Assembly (NCBI RefSeq): GCF_001570885.1
Contig: NZ_BCSN01000001.1
Location: 1 to 64,000 of the forward strand
Direction of reading: 5' to 3'
Length of the DNA: 64,000 bases
Source of the DNA: Micrococcus lylae NBRC 15355
GTDB lineage: Bacteria > Actinomycetota > Actinomycetes > Actinomycetales > Micrococcaceae
In this document: in pieces, positions 1 to 9,084 of the stretch
Layout of the letters: the number at the start of each line of letters is the position of its first letter
Numbering within the stretch: the first letter of the stretch is position 1
Notes under the pieces: model-generated
What the model saw: the letters and a program-made list of their open reading frames with translations, nothing else
Told to the model about the DNA's origin: nothing
Database searches by the model: none
Translations under genes and position numbers: made by a program

Positions 1-495
1 GCCGGTAAACAGGTTGAATCCAAGGAACGCGGGCGTAGCATCCTCAGGAATGTCGAGGGACTCGACGTCCACGGCATGCACTGTGAAGACATACCGGTGC
101 TCGCCGTGTCCGGCCGGAGGCGCGGCACCGACGAAACCCTTGACACCGCCGTCGTTCTTGAGTGTCAGCGCGGAACCGGAAAGCGCATCCTTGTCGAGCT
201 GATCGACCACCGCGGATCCATCAGCAAGCTCGGTGATCGACGCGGGAATGTTGGCCACTGCCCAGTGCCAGAACCCGCTGCCGGTGGGGGCATCCGGGTC
301 GAAGCACGTAACGACGTAGCTCTTAGTGCCCTCCGGGGCGCCGCTCCAAGACAGCTGCGGGGAGCGGTCCTGTCCTCCGGTGCCGAGCATGCCGCCCACA
401 TGCTCAAGTGGAAGCTGATCGCCATCGTTGAAAGAGGACGAGGTTACTTGGAGCTCCGGAAGCTCGGGCAGTGCAGCCTGGAAATCGAAAGACAT
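1..495 (-). CDS. YbhB/YbcL-family PEBP-like protein (C-terminus cut by window edge)
   Basis: The 165 visible residues begin with [15 protein letters not shown] and contain the family signature [13 protein letters not shown] followed by a [15 protein letters not shown] segment, which form the anion-binding pocket of phosphatidylethanolamine-binding/Raf-kinase-inhibitor-like proteins. Bacterial members are usually about 150-180 residues, so only a few are missing. The ATG has an AAAGGAA ribosome site just upstream. It is the last visible gene of a minus-strand group behind a symporter and a short-chain dehydrogenase. The cellular role of bacterial YbhB-like proteins is largely unknown; a cytoplasmic ligand-binding role is inference. 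Base composition is lower in G+C than most of the window. Confidence 0.85.
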   Translation of the reverse strand, partial: MSFDFQAALPELPELQVTSSSFNDGDQLPLEHVGGMLGTGGQDRSPQLSWSGAPEGTKSYVVTCFDPDAPTGSGFWHWAVANIPASITELADGSAVVDQLDKDALSGSALTLKNDGGVKGFVGAAPPAGHGEHRYVFTVHAVDVESLDIPEDATPAFLGFNLFTG

Positions 496-553
496 GAGAT
501 TCCTTTCTGTCAATGATGTTGATTGCGATTGGGGAAGGCTTTGGGGATAAGGC

Positions 554-1240
554 TCACAGCGACCAGCCGCCGTCTACGCGCCAGCTTGATCCTGTGACAT
601 ACCCGAATTCTGGGCGGAGAAGTGAAATAATCACTGCCGCCACCTCCTCAGCTGTACCTGCGCGGCCAGCGGGGATCTCGGCTCGCATGCGGTTCGCGTG
701 TGATTCGTCGTTCCACCCATCAGCGGTCATCGGCGTTCGAATTGATCCGGGGTTGACTGAATTTACTCGAACGCCGTAAGGAGCGAGCTCGAGGGCAGCA
801 CTCCTCACGAGCGCATCGATTGCCCCCTTTGAGGTGTTGTATGACGCTTGTCCACTCACCGTCTTAGAAGTGACGGCCGAGGAGACAAGAACAACTGGCA
901 GGCCCTGTGCATCGTATCCACCGTCGCACACCTGGGCCAGACGACGCAGCCCCAGAAACGCTCCTGTCACGTTGATGTCCATGACGTCCCGCCAGTCATC
1001 GAGAGACGTTTTCGCCAATGGTGCGGGCTTTCGTATTCCGGATGTGATCACGAGGCCCTTGCAGTCATTGAGGTCAAGGCTGTTCCAGTCTTCTTCGGCT
1101 GTCACGTCGAAGCGAACAACATCGTCGTTCGGGTTGAGATCGAGTCCAAGCACTTCAGCGCCAGTTGCGGCCAGCGATGTGTGAACTGCGCCCCCGATGC
1201 CTGAGGCCGCCCCGATGACGTAGTAGCGGGAGGCTGTCAT
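554..1240 (-). CDS. Short-chain dehydrogenase/reductase (SDR family)
   Basis: A 228-residue classical SDR that should reduce or oxidise an alcohol/ketone with NAD(P)(H). The Rossmann glycine motif GAASGIG lies at residues 10-16, the conserved Asn near residue 90, and the catalytic Ser-Tyr-Lys at about S121, Y134 and K138 (YNTSK). The C-terminus [12 protein letters not shown] is typical of the family. Start ATG is preceded by AAAGGAGGG. It lies 45 bp downstream of the symporter gene and 58 bp upstream of the PEBP-like gene on the same strand, so the three probably form one transcript. The substrate cannot be read from sequence; the neighbouring transporter suggests it acts on the imported solute (inference). 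Confidence 0.9.
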   Translation of the reverse strand: MTASRYYVIGAASGIGGAVHTSLAATGAEVLGLDLNPNDDVVRFDVTAEEDWNSLDLNDCKGLVITSGIRKPAPLAKTSLDDWRDVMDINVTGAFLGLRRLAQVCDGGYDAQGLPVVLVSSAVTSKTVSGQASYNTSKGAIDALVRSAALELAPYGVRVNSVNPGSIRTPMTADGWNDESHANRMRAEIPAGRAGTAEEVAAVIISLLRPEFGYVTGSSWRVDGGWSL

Positions 1241-1285
1241 GACCCTCCTTTCTTGAAACGAGAATTTGAACTCCAGGCTGTGACG

Positions 1286-2710
1286 TCAGACTGTCGAAGC
1301 ATTTTCGTTTTGGAGGATAGAGTCCTTCTGTCGCTCACCCGTGAGCACGGCGAGAGCAACGTACGTGACAAGGGCAGCCGCCACTGCGGACGCCACAGGG
1401 GGCACGACTTCAATCGGCTTCCAGCCAAGCACTCCGGCAAGTCCTAGTGCGGAGCCCACCAGTAGGGAGCCAATGGCCGAGATCTTCCCTCCGAAGTTAG
1501 TGAAAAGGCCCATGAAGAAGAGCGCGAACACTCCTGCTCCGTACATCGTGAAAGCCATCGTCAGGATGGTGATGATGTTCGGGACCAGTAGGGAAGCGAC
1601 CAGTGCGAGCCCGCCGACGACCACGGTGATGATGCGTGTTGCGGTCAAGGAACCAAGTGTTTGTGCGGTTTTCTGCGGGAGTCGTGCGATCAAGTCCGAG
1701 CTGATATTGCTGACGATGGCGAGCAGGATGGCGTCTGCCGTCGAGATCACCGCCGAAATCAGTGCTGCTACGAAGATGCCGGCGGCCCAGACGGGCAGGA
1801 CATCCTGGATGAGTGCCGGGATGGCGCCCACGCTCGGATCGAGGTCCGGGATGAGAGTTTTGGCGGCCATGCCCGACAAAGCGGGAAAGACTGCGAAGAG
1901 CGCGGTAAGAACGCCAGCGATAATTGCGCCACGGCGCGCAACAGTCGTGGTCTTGGCTGCGAAAACTCGCTGCATGACGTCCTGTCCGACCTGCTTGTGG
2001 ACAAAGACAGGCAAAGCGGCGCCGAGGAAGAATGCCCACCCCTGGTTCCAGGGATTGAAGGGGTCGCTCACCCCGGCAGCTTCGTAAGTGGCGGAGATGG
2101 CGCCGATCCCGCCCGCCGCAGAGACGGACATGACGGTGATGACCACGAGGCCCACAGTGATCACGCAGAACTGAATGAAGTCTGTGACTGCCACCCCCCA
2201 CATGCCTGAAAGAGCCGTAAGGACAATGATCAGGACAGTTCCGATGATGGCGCTCGTCTCGTAGGTGAGGCCAAGTGTGGTGAACGCGCTTCCAATAGCT
2301 GCGATCTGACCGCCGAGGATTCCCGTCAGGGCGATGATCGACATAAGCGAGACGAGTACGGCGAGGGCCGTGCTACGGAAGCGCCGCGAGAGGAAGTCCG
2401 GCACCGTGCTGAACTGGGTACTGCGTACGCGGCGAGTGACAAACAGGCCAAGGCAGGTAAGGCCGAAGAAGATGCCGATTGCGAATGACACGGCCGCGAA
2501 TCCGACCGCGTAGGCATCCTGACTTGTACCGAGGACGAATGCGCCACCGAAGTTGATGGCCAGCAGCATCGTGGCCATCAGTGTGGTTCCGATATTGCGA
2601 CCGGCAAGCAGGTAGTCCTCATTGTCAGTGACTCGAGACTTCAGTCGCCATGCCACGACGAATGTAGCGGCCATGTAGAGGACGACCACTGTCACCAAGG
2701 GGATGTTCAT
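1286..2710 (-). CDS. Sodium:solute symporter (SSS family)
   Basis: 474 residues with about 13 predicted membrane segments starting at MNIPLVTVVVLYMAATFVVAW. The DYLLAGRNIG and GGAFVLGTSQDAYAVG segments are typical of the SSS family (pantothenate, proline, acetate or sugar:Na+ symporters). I place the start at 2710, because a GGAG ribosome site sits five bases upstream and the first helix begins immediately; 38 codons further upstream are open but look non-coding. It is divergent from an Lrp/AsnC-type regulator, probably its controller, and leads a group with an SDR and a PEBP-like gene. The solute is unknown. Confidence 0.88.
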   Translation of the reverse strand: MNIPLVTVVVLYMAATFVVAWRLKSRVTDNEDYLLAGRNIGTTLMATMLLAINFGGAFVLGTSQDAYAVGFAAVSFAIGIFFGLTCLGLFVTRRVRSTQFSTVPDFLSRRFRSTALAVLVSLMSIIALTGILGGQIAAIGSAFTTLGLTYETSAIIGTVLIIVLTALSGMWGVAVTDFIQFCVITVGLVVITVMSVSAAGGIGAISATYEAAGVSDPFNPWNQGWAFFLGAALPVFVHKQVGQDVMQRVFAAKTTTVARRGAIIAGVLTALFAVFPALSGMAAKTLIPDLDPSVGAIPALIQDVLPVWAAGIFVAALISAVISTADAILLAIVSNISSDLIARLPQKTAQTLGSLTATRIITVVVGGLALVASLLVPNIITILTMAFTMYGAGVFALFFMGLFTNFGGKISAIGSLLVGSALGLAGVLGWKPIEVVPPVASAVAAALVTYVALAVLTGERQKDSILQNENASTV

Positions 2711-2893
2711 CGATACTCCAGTGCGAGAAGTGACGGGGGTAACAAGCTTGCCGAGATCGAGGCTACGACTTGAGTTGCCGGATTGACAAGGGGATGGGCC
2801 AAGGTCTTTCCGAAGTGGGTGCACGCTGTTATGAGTAGCGCCGCCCTTGGTAGGCTCATCGAGAATCAGTTGTCTGGCTTAGGAGGTGGGTTT
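2711..2893. promoter_or_regulatory. Divergent control region of the symporter group and its Lrp-type regulator
   Basis: 183 bp between two divergent start codons. A TTGACA -35-like hexamer lies at 2783-2788 on the plus strand, and an overlapping TTGTCA is readable on the minus strand. I could not find a convincing -10 box at the right distance for either. An AGGAGGTGG ribosome site (2881-2889) fixes the regulator start. Lrp/AsnC regulators commonly bind such shared regions, so autoregulation plus symporter control is a reasonable inference. Confidence 0.45.
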
Positions 2894-3376
2894 ATGGGTG
2901 GTCAGGGAGCTTTCCTGGTTGATGACGTAGACCGACGGGTGCTCATGGCGCTTCGCGAAGACCCTCGTGGGACTGTGGCTTCTCTTGCGGATACTGCGGG
3001 CGTCTCCCGCCCCACCTTCAGGCAGAGGCTTGACCGCATGTGGGCAAGCGGGGTTATCACGGGTCAAGAGCCCCAGCTCGATTTAGCGGCAATCGGTTTC
3101 ACGGTGCAGGCATGGGTTGACTTGGAAGTCGTCCAGGGCTCCATCGACGAGCTGGAGCGTCACTTGCGGGATAATCCTGCGGTGGTTGAGGCGTTCTCGA
3201 CGACCGGTGAAGCGGACGTGCGGTGTCGAATCGCGGCACGAGACACCTCGCATCTGCAGGAGTTGCTAGTGGGGCTGGCAGCCGTGCCGGTCATCCGCAA
3301 AACGAGGTCCTCCGTAATTCTTCGGCCCCTCGTGCTTCAGCAAAAGGTGCGCACCCTGGACATGCTCGATCTTTGA
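2894..3376 (+). CDS. Lrp/AsnC-family transcriptional regulator
   Basis: 160 residues. An N-terminal helix-turn-helix (about residues 12-55: DDVDRRVLMALREDPRGTVASLADTAGVSRPTF) is followed by a ligand-sensing ACT-like (RAM) domain ending in VIRKTRSSVILRPLVLQQKV. Length and domain order match Lrp/AsnC proteins, which bind DNA as multimers and respond to amino acids or related small molecules. The start is chosen at 2894 because of a near-perfect AGGAGGTGG six bases earlier. The divergent symporter/SDR group is its likely target. Its G+C is lower than that of the downstream core genes, consistent with a transferred accessory module. Confidence 0.88.
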   Translation: MGGQGAFLVDDVDRRVLMALREDPRGTVASLADTAGVSRPTFRQRLDRMWASGVITGQEPQLDLAAIGFTVQAWVDLEVVQGSIDELERHLRDNPAVVEAFSTTGEADVRCRIAARDTSHLQELLVGLAAVPVIRKTRSSVILRPLVLQQKVRTLDMLDL

Positions 3377-3445
3377 TTTGGTGTCGAGTCTGAGCGGGTC
3401 GAGCGGCCCGCCCGCTGGAATAGGCGAAGTTCTCGAATGGTGACC

Positions 3446-3461
3446 GGCCGTCGTCGGGAAG
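3446..3461 (+). repeat. Dispersed motif GGCCGTCGTCGGGAAG, intergenic copy
   Basis: A full-length copy of the motif whose 12-base core CCGTCGTCGGGA recurs 11 times in this window. Here it is intergenic, 70 bp after the regulator stop codon. Confidence 0.75.
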
Positions 3462-3490
3462 CCGCCCGCCGGCGGTCCCGGAACGGCCCC

Positions 3491-3558
3491 CTCCCATTTC
3501 ACTAGCGAAAACGCCGAGGGGTCGATCCAACCGCCTCCCGTTTCGCGAGCGAAAACGC
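3491..3558. repeat. Two 24-bp imperfect repeats with a GCGAAAACGC end
   Basis: Copies at 3491-3514 and 3535-3558, start-to-start distance 44 bp. Both begin CTCCC and end AGCGAAAACGC. The second holds the small palindrome TTTCGCGAGCGAAA. Related GCGAAA/TTTCG pieces occur between genes near 24430-24494, 36845, 42035 and 43690. The rest of the 258-bp gap between the regulator and the App1 gene shows nothing recognisable except one dispersed-motif copy. Confidence 0.6.
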
Positions 3559-3634
3559 ATGGGCGCCGGCGAACACGTCTGTGCGATGCCCCTCCTGCTC
3601 ACGCACCGCGGCTCCATGCGGAATACTGGATCCC

Positions 3635-4987
3635 ATGTCAGCGCCCGACCCGCACGCGACTGCGTCCCCGTCTGCCCGCACCGAGGCCCTGGGGGAAGAT
3701 CAGGCCGCCCACAAGGTCGCCTCGGGGCAGTCCTCCCCGGAGCACGCCTCCTCGGAGCAGGTCGCCTCGGGGCAGTCCTCCCCGGAGCACGCCTCCTCGG
3801 AGCAGGTCGCCTCGGGGCAGTCCTCCCCGGAGCACGCCTCCTCGGAGCAGTCCGCCCCGGAACACGCCTCGGCCCCGAGCAGCTCTCTGCCGGGGAAACG
3901 GACGAAGGGCGAGCACATCGCCGTCCGACTGCAGAACAGGTGGAACGTCTGGCAGCGGGGCAGGGCGGAGAGGCGCGGCCACGTGCCCACCGCCATCGCG
4001 TTCACCGGCTACGGCACCACCGAGTGGGTCCGTGTGCTCTCCCGCGTGATCGTGGCCCCGGACGAGGACTTCCTCAACGGCCGTCGTGTGCACCAGGTGG
4101 TGGCGGACGGCATCCGCGGCTGGCGCAACTTCTCCTCCCCGCCCATGGCCGGCGCGCAGGTGCAGGTGACTGTCAAGGGCCAGGTCCACACCGTGACCAC
4201 GGACCGGATGGGTGTGGTGGACGCGGTCATCCCCGCCTCCCTGAAGCCGGGGTGGCGCACCGTCACCCTGACCGTCGGGGATGACGAGGTCGTCTCCTCG
4301 GACGTCTACATCACGGACCCCTCCGCTGACGTCGGGATGGTGTCCGACATCGACGACACGGTGCTGGTCACCGCCCTGCCGCGCCCGATGCTCGCGGCCT
4401 GGAACTCCTTCGTGCTGGACGAGCACGCCCGCACGCCCACCCCGGGCATGGCCGTGCTGCTGCGCCGCATCGCCGCCGCCAACCCGATGGCCCCGATGCT
4501 CTACCTGTCCACCGGGGCGTGGAACGTGGCGCAGATGCTCACCCGGTTCCTCGGCCGCAACCTCTATCCGCTCGGTCCGCTGCTGCTGACCAGCTGGGGC
4601 CCCACCCAGGACCGCTGGTTCCGCTCCGGCCAGGAGCACAAGTTCGCCCAGCTCGAGCGCCTGGCGGAGGAGTTCCCGCACATCAAGTGGATCCTCATCG
4701 GCGACGACGGCCAGCACGACCCCGAGATCTACGCCGACTTCGCCAAGCGTCACCCGGACCGGGTGAAGGCGATCGTCATCCGCCAGCTGACCCCGTCCGA
4801 GGCCCTGCTGGCCGGCGGCCGTGCGCAGCACACCCGCCATTCGACCCCCGGTGTGCCGTGGTGCTACGGCCCGGACGGTGCCGCCCTCGCCTCCCAGCTG
4901 GAGGAGCTCGGCATCCTCGAGACCGAGTTCGTGGACGTCCGTCCGGAGGGCTGGAAGAACGAGATCGAGGGGCTGGAGGAGGAGTGA
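3635..4987 (+). CDS. App1-family (DUF2183) phosphatase
   Basis: 450 residues. The C-terminal half is the App1 catalytic domain of the HAD superfamily: SDIDDTV with the DxDxT nucleophile motif at residues 238-242, then LYLSTGAWN, QEHKFAQLERL and ILIGDDGQHDPEIY. Yeast App1 is a phosphatidate phosphatase; bacterial substrates are not settled. The N-terminus is disordered and carries three exact 15-residue repeats (residues 28-72). I place the start at 3635; there is no good ribosome site, but AATACT seven bases upstream fits a leaderless start. The downstream thioesterase begins two bases after the stop, so lipid or acyl metabolism is a plausible joint role (inference). Confidence 0.85.
   Translation: MSAPDPHATASPSARTEALGEDQAAHKVASGQSSPEHASSEQVASGQSSPEHASSEQVASGQSSPEHASSEQSAPEHASAPSSSLPGKRTKGEHIAVRLQNRWNVWQRGRAERRGHVPTAIAFTGYGTTEWVRVLSRVIVAPDEDFLNGRRVHQVVADGIRGWRNFSSPPMAGAQVQVTVKGQVHTVTTDRMGVVDAVIPASLKPGWRTVTLTVGDDEVVSSDVYITDPSADVGMVSDIDDTVLVTALPRPMLAAWNSFVLDEHARTPTPGMAVLLRRIAAANPMAPMLYLSTGAWNVAQMLTRFLGRNLYPLGPLLLTSWGPTQDRWFRSGQEHKFAQLERLAEEFPHIKWILIGDDGQHDPEIYADFAKRHPDRVKAIVIRQLTPSEALLAGGRAQHTRHSTPGVPWCYGPDGAALASQLEELGILETEFVDVRPEGWKNEIEGLEEE
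3716..3850 (+). repeat. Three 45-bp tandem repeats inside the App1 gene
   Basis: Units at 3716-3760, 3761-3805 and 3806-3850 encode VASGQSSPEHASSEQ three times. They are identical at DNA level as far as I can see, implying recent slippage or expansion in a disordered region. Copy number is likely to vary between strains (inference). Confidence 0.9.
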
Positions 4988-4989
4988 CC

Positions 4990-5472
4990 ATGACAGCCGG
5001 AACCCCTTTCCTGGACGACGACGGCCGCCTCGCCGTGGACGTGTACGTCCCCTTGCGCTGGAAGGACATGGACGCCTACGGGCACATCAACAACATCCAG
5101 GTCGTCCAGCTCATGGAGGAGGCCCGCGTGGCCGCCTTCGGCGTCCCCGTCGGGTCCGGCAGCGACGCCGAGGCCGACCTGGCGCCGCTGGACCTGACGG
5201 TCGGCGCGGGGGAGGGGGTGCGCGTCTTCGTCTCCGAACACCGTGTGAAGTATCGGGCGCAGATGAAGTACCGCGCGAAGCCGGTGCGTGTGCGCGTTTC
5301 GATCGATCAGGCCAAGGGCGCCTCCGTGCATGTGGGCTACAAGATGCACGACGGCGTGGACGATGCGCTGCTGGTGACCGCCACCTCCGTGATGGTCTAC
5401 GTGGACGCTGAGACCGGCCGCCCCATGCGGCTGACGGACGAGCAGAGGAAGGCGCTGACCGGGGGACAGTGA
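4990..5472 (+). CDS. Acyl-CoA thioesterase (4HBT hot-dog fold)
   Basis: 160 residues. The motif DMDAYGHINN (residues 26-35) matches the 4-hydroxybenzoyl-CoA thioesterase family, where the Asp and the Gly-His-x-Asn stretch line the active site; these enzymes hydrolyse acyl-CoA thioesters in the cytoplasm. Length is normal for the family. The ATG at 4990 follows a GGAGGAGG ribosome site that lies within the end of the App1 gene, so the two are probably co-translated; an in-frame GTG at 4984 is a less likely start. The true acyl substrate is not evident. Confidence 0.88.
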   Translation: MTAGTPFLDDDGRLAVDVYVPLRWKDMDAYGHINNIQVVQLMEEARVAAFGVPVGSGSDAEADLAPLDLTVGAGEGVRVFVSEHRVKYRAQMKYRAKPVRVRVSIDQAKGASVHVGYKMHDGVDDALLVTATSVMVYVDAETGRPMRLTDEQRKALTGGQ

Positions 5473-5486
5473 GCGGATGCCCGCGT

Positions 5487-6443
5487 TCAGTCCGTGGGCG
5501 CGCTGCCCGGGGCACCGCAGCCCCAGCCGCTCGGGTTGGTGACGCAGTCCTCCGCCACATTGCGGGTGACCGAGCGGAAGATGTCCGCCTGGGCCGGGGT
5601 CGAGTCGATCACCAGCTGCCCGGGGACAAGCTCCCAGGTCTCGCCGTCGTCGTAGGAGACCTCACCGATGAACACCGTGGTCAGGGTCACCGTGTATGTG
5701 CCGGTGTCCTCGTAGACGTGGCTGGTCGAGGTCTCCGTGTTGAAGTCCACGGCGTCTCGGCCGGGATCCGTGGTGGTGCGGGTGGTCCCGTCGCCATAGT
5801 CCCATCGGAACTCGACCGGGGTCAGTCGCATCAGCGTCAGCTCGCCGAACTGGGTCTTCCGCTCGAGGATCTGCTCCGCGTCCGCGTAGATGTTGGTGTG
5901 GGCGTTCCGCATTCCGCGGCCGCCGTTCTGCAGGAGGATGTCGACCTCGCTGGGAGCGACCGCGGCCAGGTCATCCATGGTGATGGCCGGCCGTCCCTCT
6001 GAGCCGCCGCCAGCGGCGTCAGCGGCGCAGAAACGCGAACCGTGTTCGATCGGTTCGTCGGGGTTCTCCCTGCGTACCCGCACCTGCTGCACCCAGGTGC
6101 CGTCATCACCGCAGAAGACATCCTGCTGGCGCTGACAGTCTCCGAAGTCCAGGTTCTGGAGCTGGTCCGGATAGCAGCCGGACACATGGCGCGAGTAGAC
6201 GGGGTTGGACGTGTTGTAGTTGCTGGCCTTGTTCGCGGTGCTGTTGCTGTCGTCGCCCGAATGAACACCACTGTCGGAGCACTCTCTCTTGACTACGAGA
6301 GACGTGTCACGCAGGAGAGCGCTGTTGGTCGTCTCACCGCACCGATCGGGCGTTTCATTTGCCGAGGCAGGGGATGACAAGAAGATCGACAGAGCAGCGA
6401 CGGAGAATGCGAGGACTGTGGCAGGTGGCGTTGCTCGCCTCAC
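5487..6443 (-). CDS. Secreted protein with a PKD-like domain
   Basis: 318 residues with a GTG start. A Sec signal peptide (basic start, hydrophobic run, ASA cleavage near residue 28) is followed by a Cys-containing region and, in the C-terminal third, a PKD-type beta-sandwich: FRWDYGDGTTRTTTDPG then TSHVYEDTGTYTVTLTTVF. PKD domains mediate surface or carbohydrate/protein contacts; no enzyme signature is visible. The GTG overlaps the stop of the upstream lipoprotein gene (GTGA), so the two are translationally coupled and probably act together at the cell surface. The function is unknown. Confidence 0.8.
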   Translation of the reverse strand: MRRATPPATVLAFSVAALSIFLSSPASANETPDRCGETTNSALLRDTSLVVKRECSDSGVHSGDDSNSTANKASNYNTSNPVYSRHVSGCYPDQLQNLDFGDCQRQQDVFCGDDGTWVQQVRVRRENPDEPIEHGSRFCAADAAGGGSEGRPAITMDDLAAVAPSEVDILLQNGGRGMRNAHTNIYADAEQILERKTQFGELTLMRLTPVEFRWDYGDGTTRTTTDPGRDAVDFNTETSTSHVYEDTGTYTVTLTTVFIGEVSYDDGETWELVPGQLVIDSTPAQADIFRSVTRNVAEDCVTNPSGWGCGAPGSAPTD

Positions 6444-7216
6444 TTTTCACCCTCAAAGCTGACGGAAGTGGCGACCCATCGCTGGGACTCTTCGTCGAAT
6501 TTGACGTTGGTGATCCAGGGGGAGTCTCCATAGGACTCCTCGCTCTGTGTCTTGTCGATGGACCCGTTCGACTTGAAGGTCGTGAGTCCTTCGACATCAA
6601 GGAGTGTGGTCACTTGAAGAAGCTTCCGGTCCTTGTCGATCACTCCAGTGAGAGCGGACGTCACTTCGACTTCCGCGCCTGAGGTCCAACCCCCGTCCTC
6701 GTAGATCTTCTCGATGCTGTGGGTGTACGCACGGCAGAAGTCGCAATCCTCGTCCGAGGACGCGCGCACCAGTTCCGAATCTCCCGTCCGCTGCAGGTAG
6801 GTCACCGTGTCCCACCAGTACTGCACCGCGGCCTTGGCGCCCTCCGGGGTCTCCTCCTTCATCTCTTCGGGCATGACGGGCTTGGGCACGTTCTTGGCCG
6901 GTCCGTCGGCGGAGGCGGGGACGTACTCGCTGGTGTCCTCCCCGTCCGGGTCGCTGTCGTCGCCGTCGGCGTCCGGTGACTCGTCCTCGTCCGGGCCGTC
7001 CGGATCGTCGGACGTGGTCTCCGTGGACGCGTCGGCCCCTTCGGCCTCTGGTTGCTCGTCAGTCCCGTCGGGCGAGGCGCCCTGCGAGGCAGGGGCCGTC
7101 GTTGACGGCGATGCGGTCTCCTCCGGCTCCTTGTCCTCACCGCCGGAGCAGGCGGTCAGTGCCAGTGCGAGTGCGGCGGTCAGAGTCAGGCCACGGGCGG
7201 GTGCGCCACGGCGCAT
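6440..7216 (-). CDS. DUF6318-like lipoprotein
   Basis: 258 residues. The N-terminus has a lipoprotein signal with lipobox LTAC (Cys 23), then about 75 residues rich in Asp/Glu/Ser/Pro, then a folded domain with VQYWWDTVTYLQRTGDSELVRASSDEDCDFC and SIEKIYEDGGWTSGAEVEV, which I recognise as the actinobacterial DUF6318 family. It should be anchored to the outer face of the membrane with an acidic stalk. A GGAGGGG ribosome site precedes the ATG. It is the first gene of a coupled pair with the PKD-like secreted protein. No biochemical role is known. Confidence 0.8.
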   Translation of the reverse strand: MRRGAPARGLTLTAALALALTACSGGEDKEPEETASPSTTAPASQGASPDGTDEQPEAEGADASTETTSDDPDGPDEDESPDADGDDSDPDGEDTSEYVPASADGPAKNVPKPVMPEEMKEETPEGAKAAVQYWWDTVTYLQRTGDSELVRASSDEDCDFCRAYTHSIEKIYEDGGWTSGAEVEVTSALTGVIDKDRKLLQVTTLLDVEGLTTFKSNGSIDKTQSEESYGDSPWITNVKFDEESQRWVATSVSFEGEK

Positions 7217-7414
7217 GAGAACCCCTCCAGATGTCTCATCGTCGGTAGGTCACCGGGACGGCCGCTGATCCCGCAACGGCCGCCGACCCCCTCGGTCGGC
7301 GGTGACACAAACCACAGTGTAGGCAGATGCCACCGCGGAGGTGCGGTTCTCCACAGGCCCTTCCCTCTCCGTCGTGTCACCGGAGAAGGTGACGGGCCGT
7401 GGTCGGGGAGGGGT

Positions 7415-7429
7415 CCGTCGTCGGGAAGG
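7415..7429 (+). repeat. Dispersed motif CCGTCGTCGGGAAGG, intergenic copy
   Basis: Exact 12-base core in the 356-bp gap (7217-7572) between gdhA and the lipoprotein gene, both transcribed leftward. Besides this copy and the element at 7466-7530, I see no gene or clear promoter in the gap. Confidence 0.7.
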
Positions 7430-7465
7430 GGAGGCCGAGGGCCGCGAAGGCGGCCTCACCTGCGG

Positions 7466-7530
7466 TCTTGAGGGGAAGACACGGTGCCGTTCTTGGATCT
7501 CAACGCCGTGTTGTATCCCCAAAGCGCAGG
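7466..7530. repeat. Degenerate palindromic element related to 36848-36908
   Basis: Shares the pieces AGGGGAAGACACGGT, then CGTTC, ATCTC and ACGCCGTGT in the same order as the near-perfect inverted repeat at 36848-36908, but its arms no longer pair fully. The direct repeat CCCCAAAGCGCAG follows at its right edge. It lies just downstream of the gdhA stop, so it may serve as transcription end or be a decayed mobile repeat (inference). Confidence 0.55.
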
Positions 7531-7572
7531 GAAAGGTGGATCCCCCAAAGCGCAGTGAACGGCGGCGGGGGC

Positions 7573-8937
<1,365 letters not shown>

Positions 8938-9084
8938 TCACCGCCGCTCAGGCAGGGCCGAAGCGGCGCGGACGGCGGTGGTCACAGTGAAGTGCCGGAA
9001 CGCGCAGGCACCGACACTCCATCTTCACAAGGGCCGGAGGCCGCCCGCAGGTGTGTGTCGGCAGGTGGACACACAAGCGCAGTC

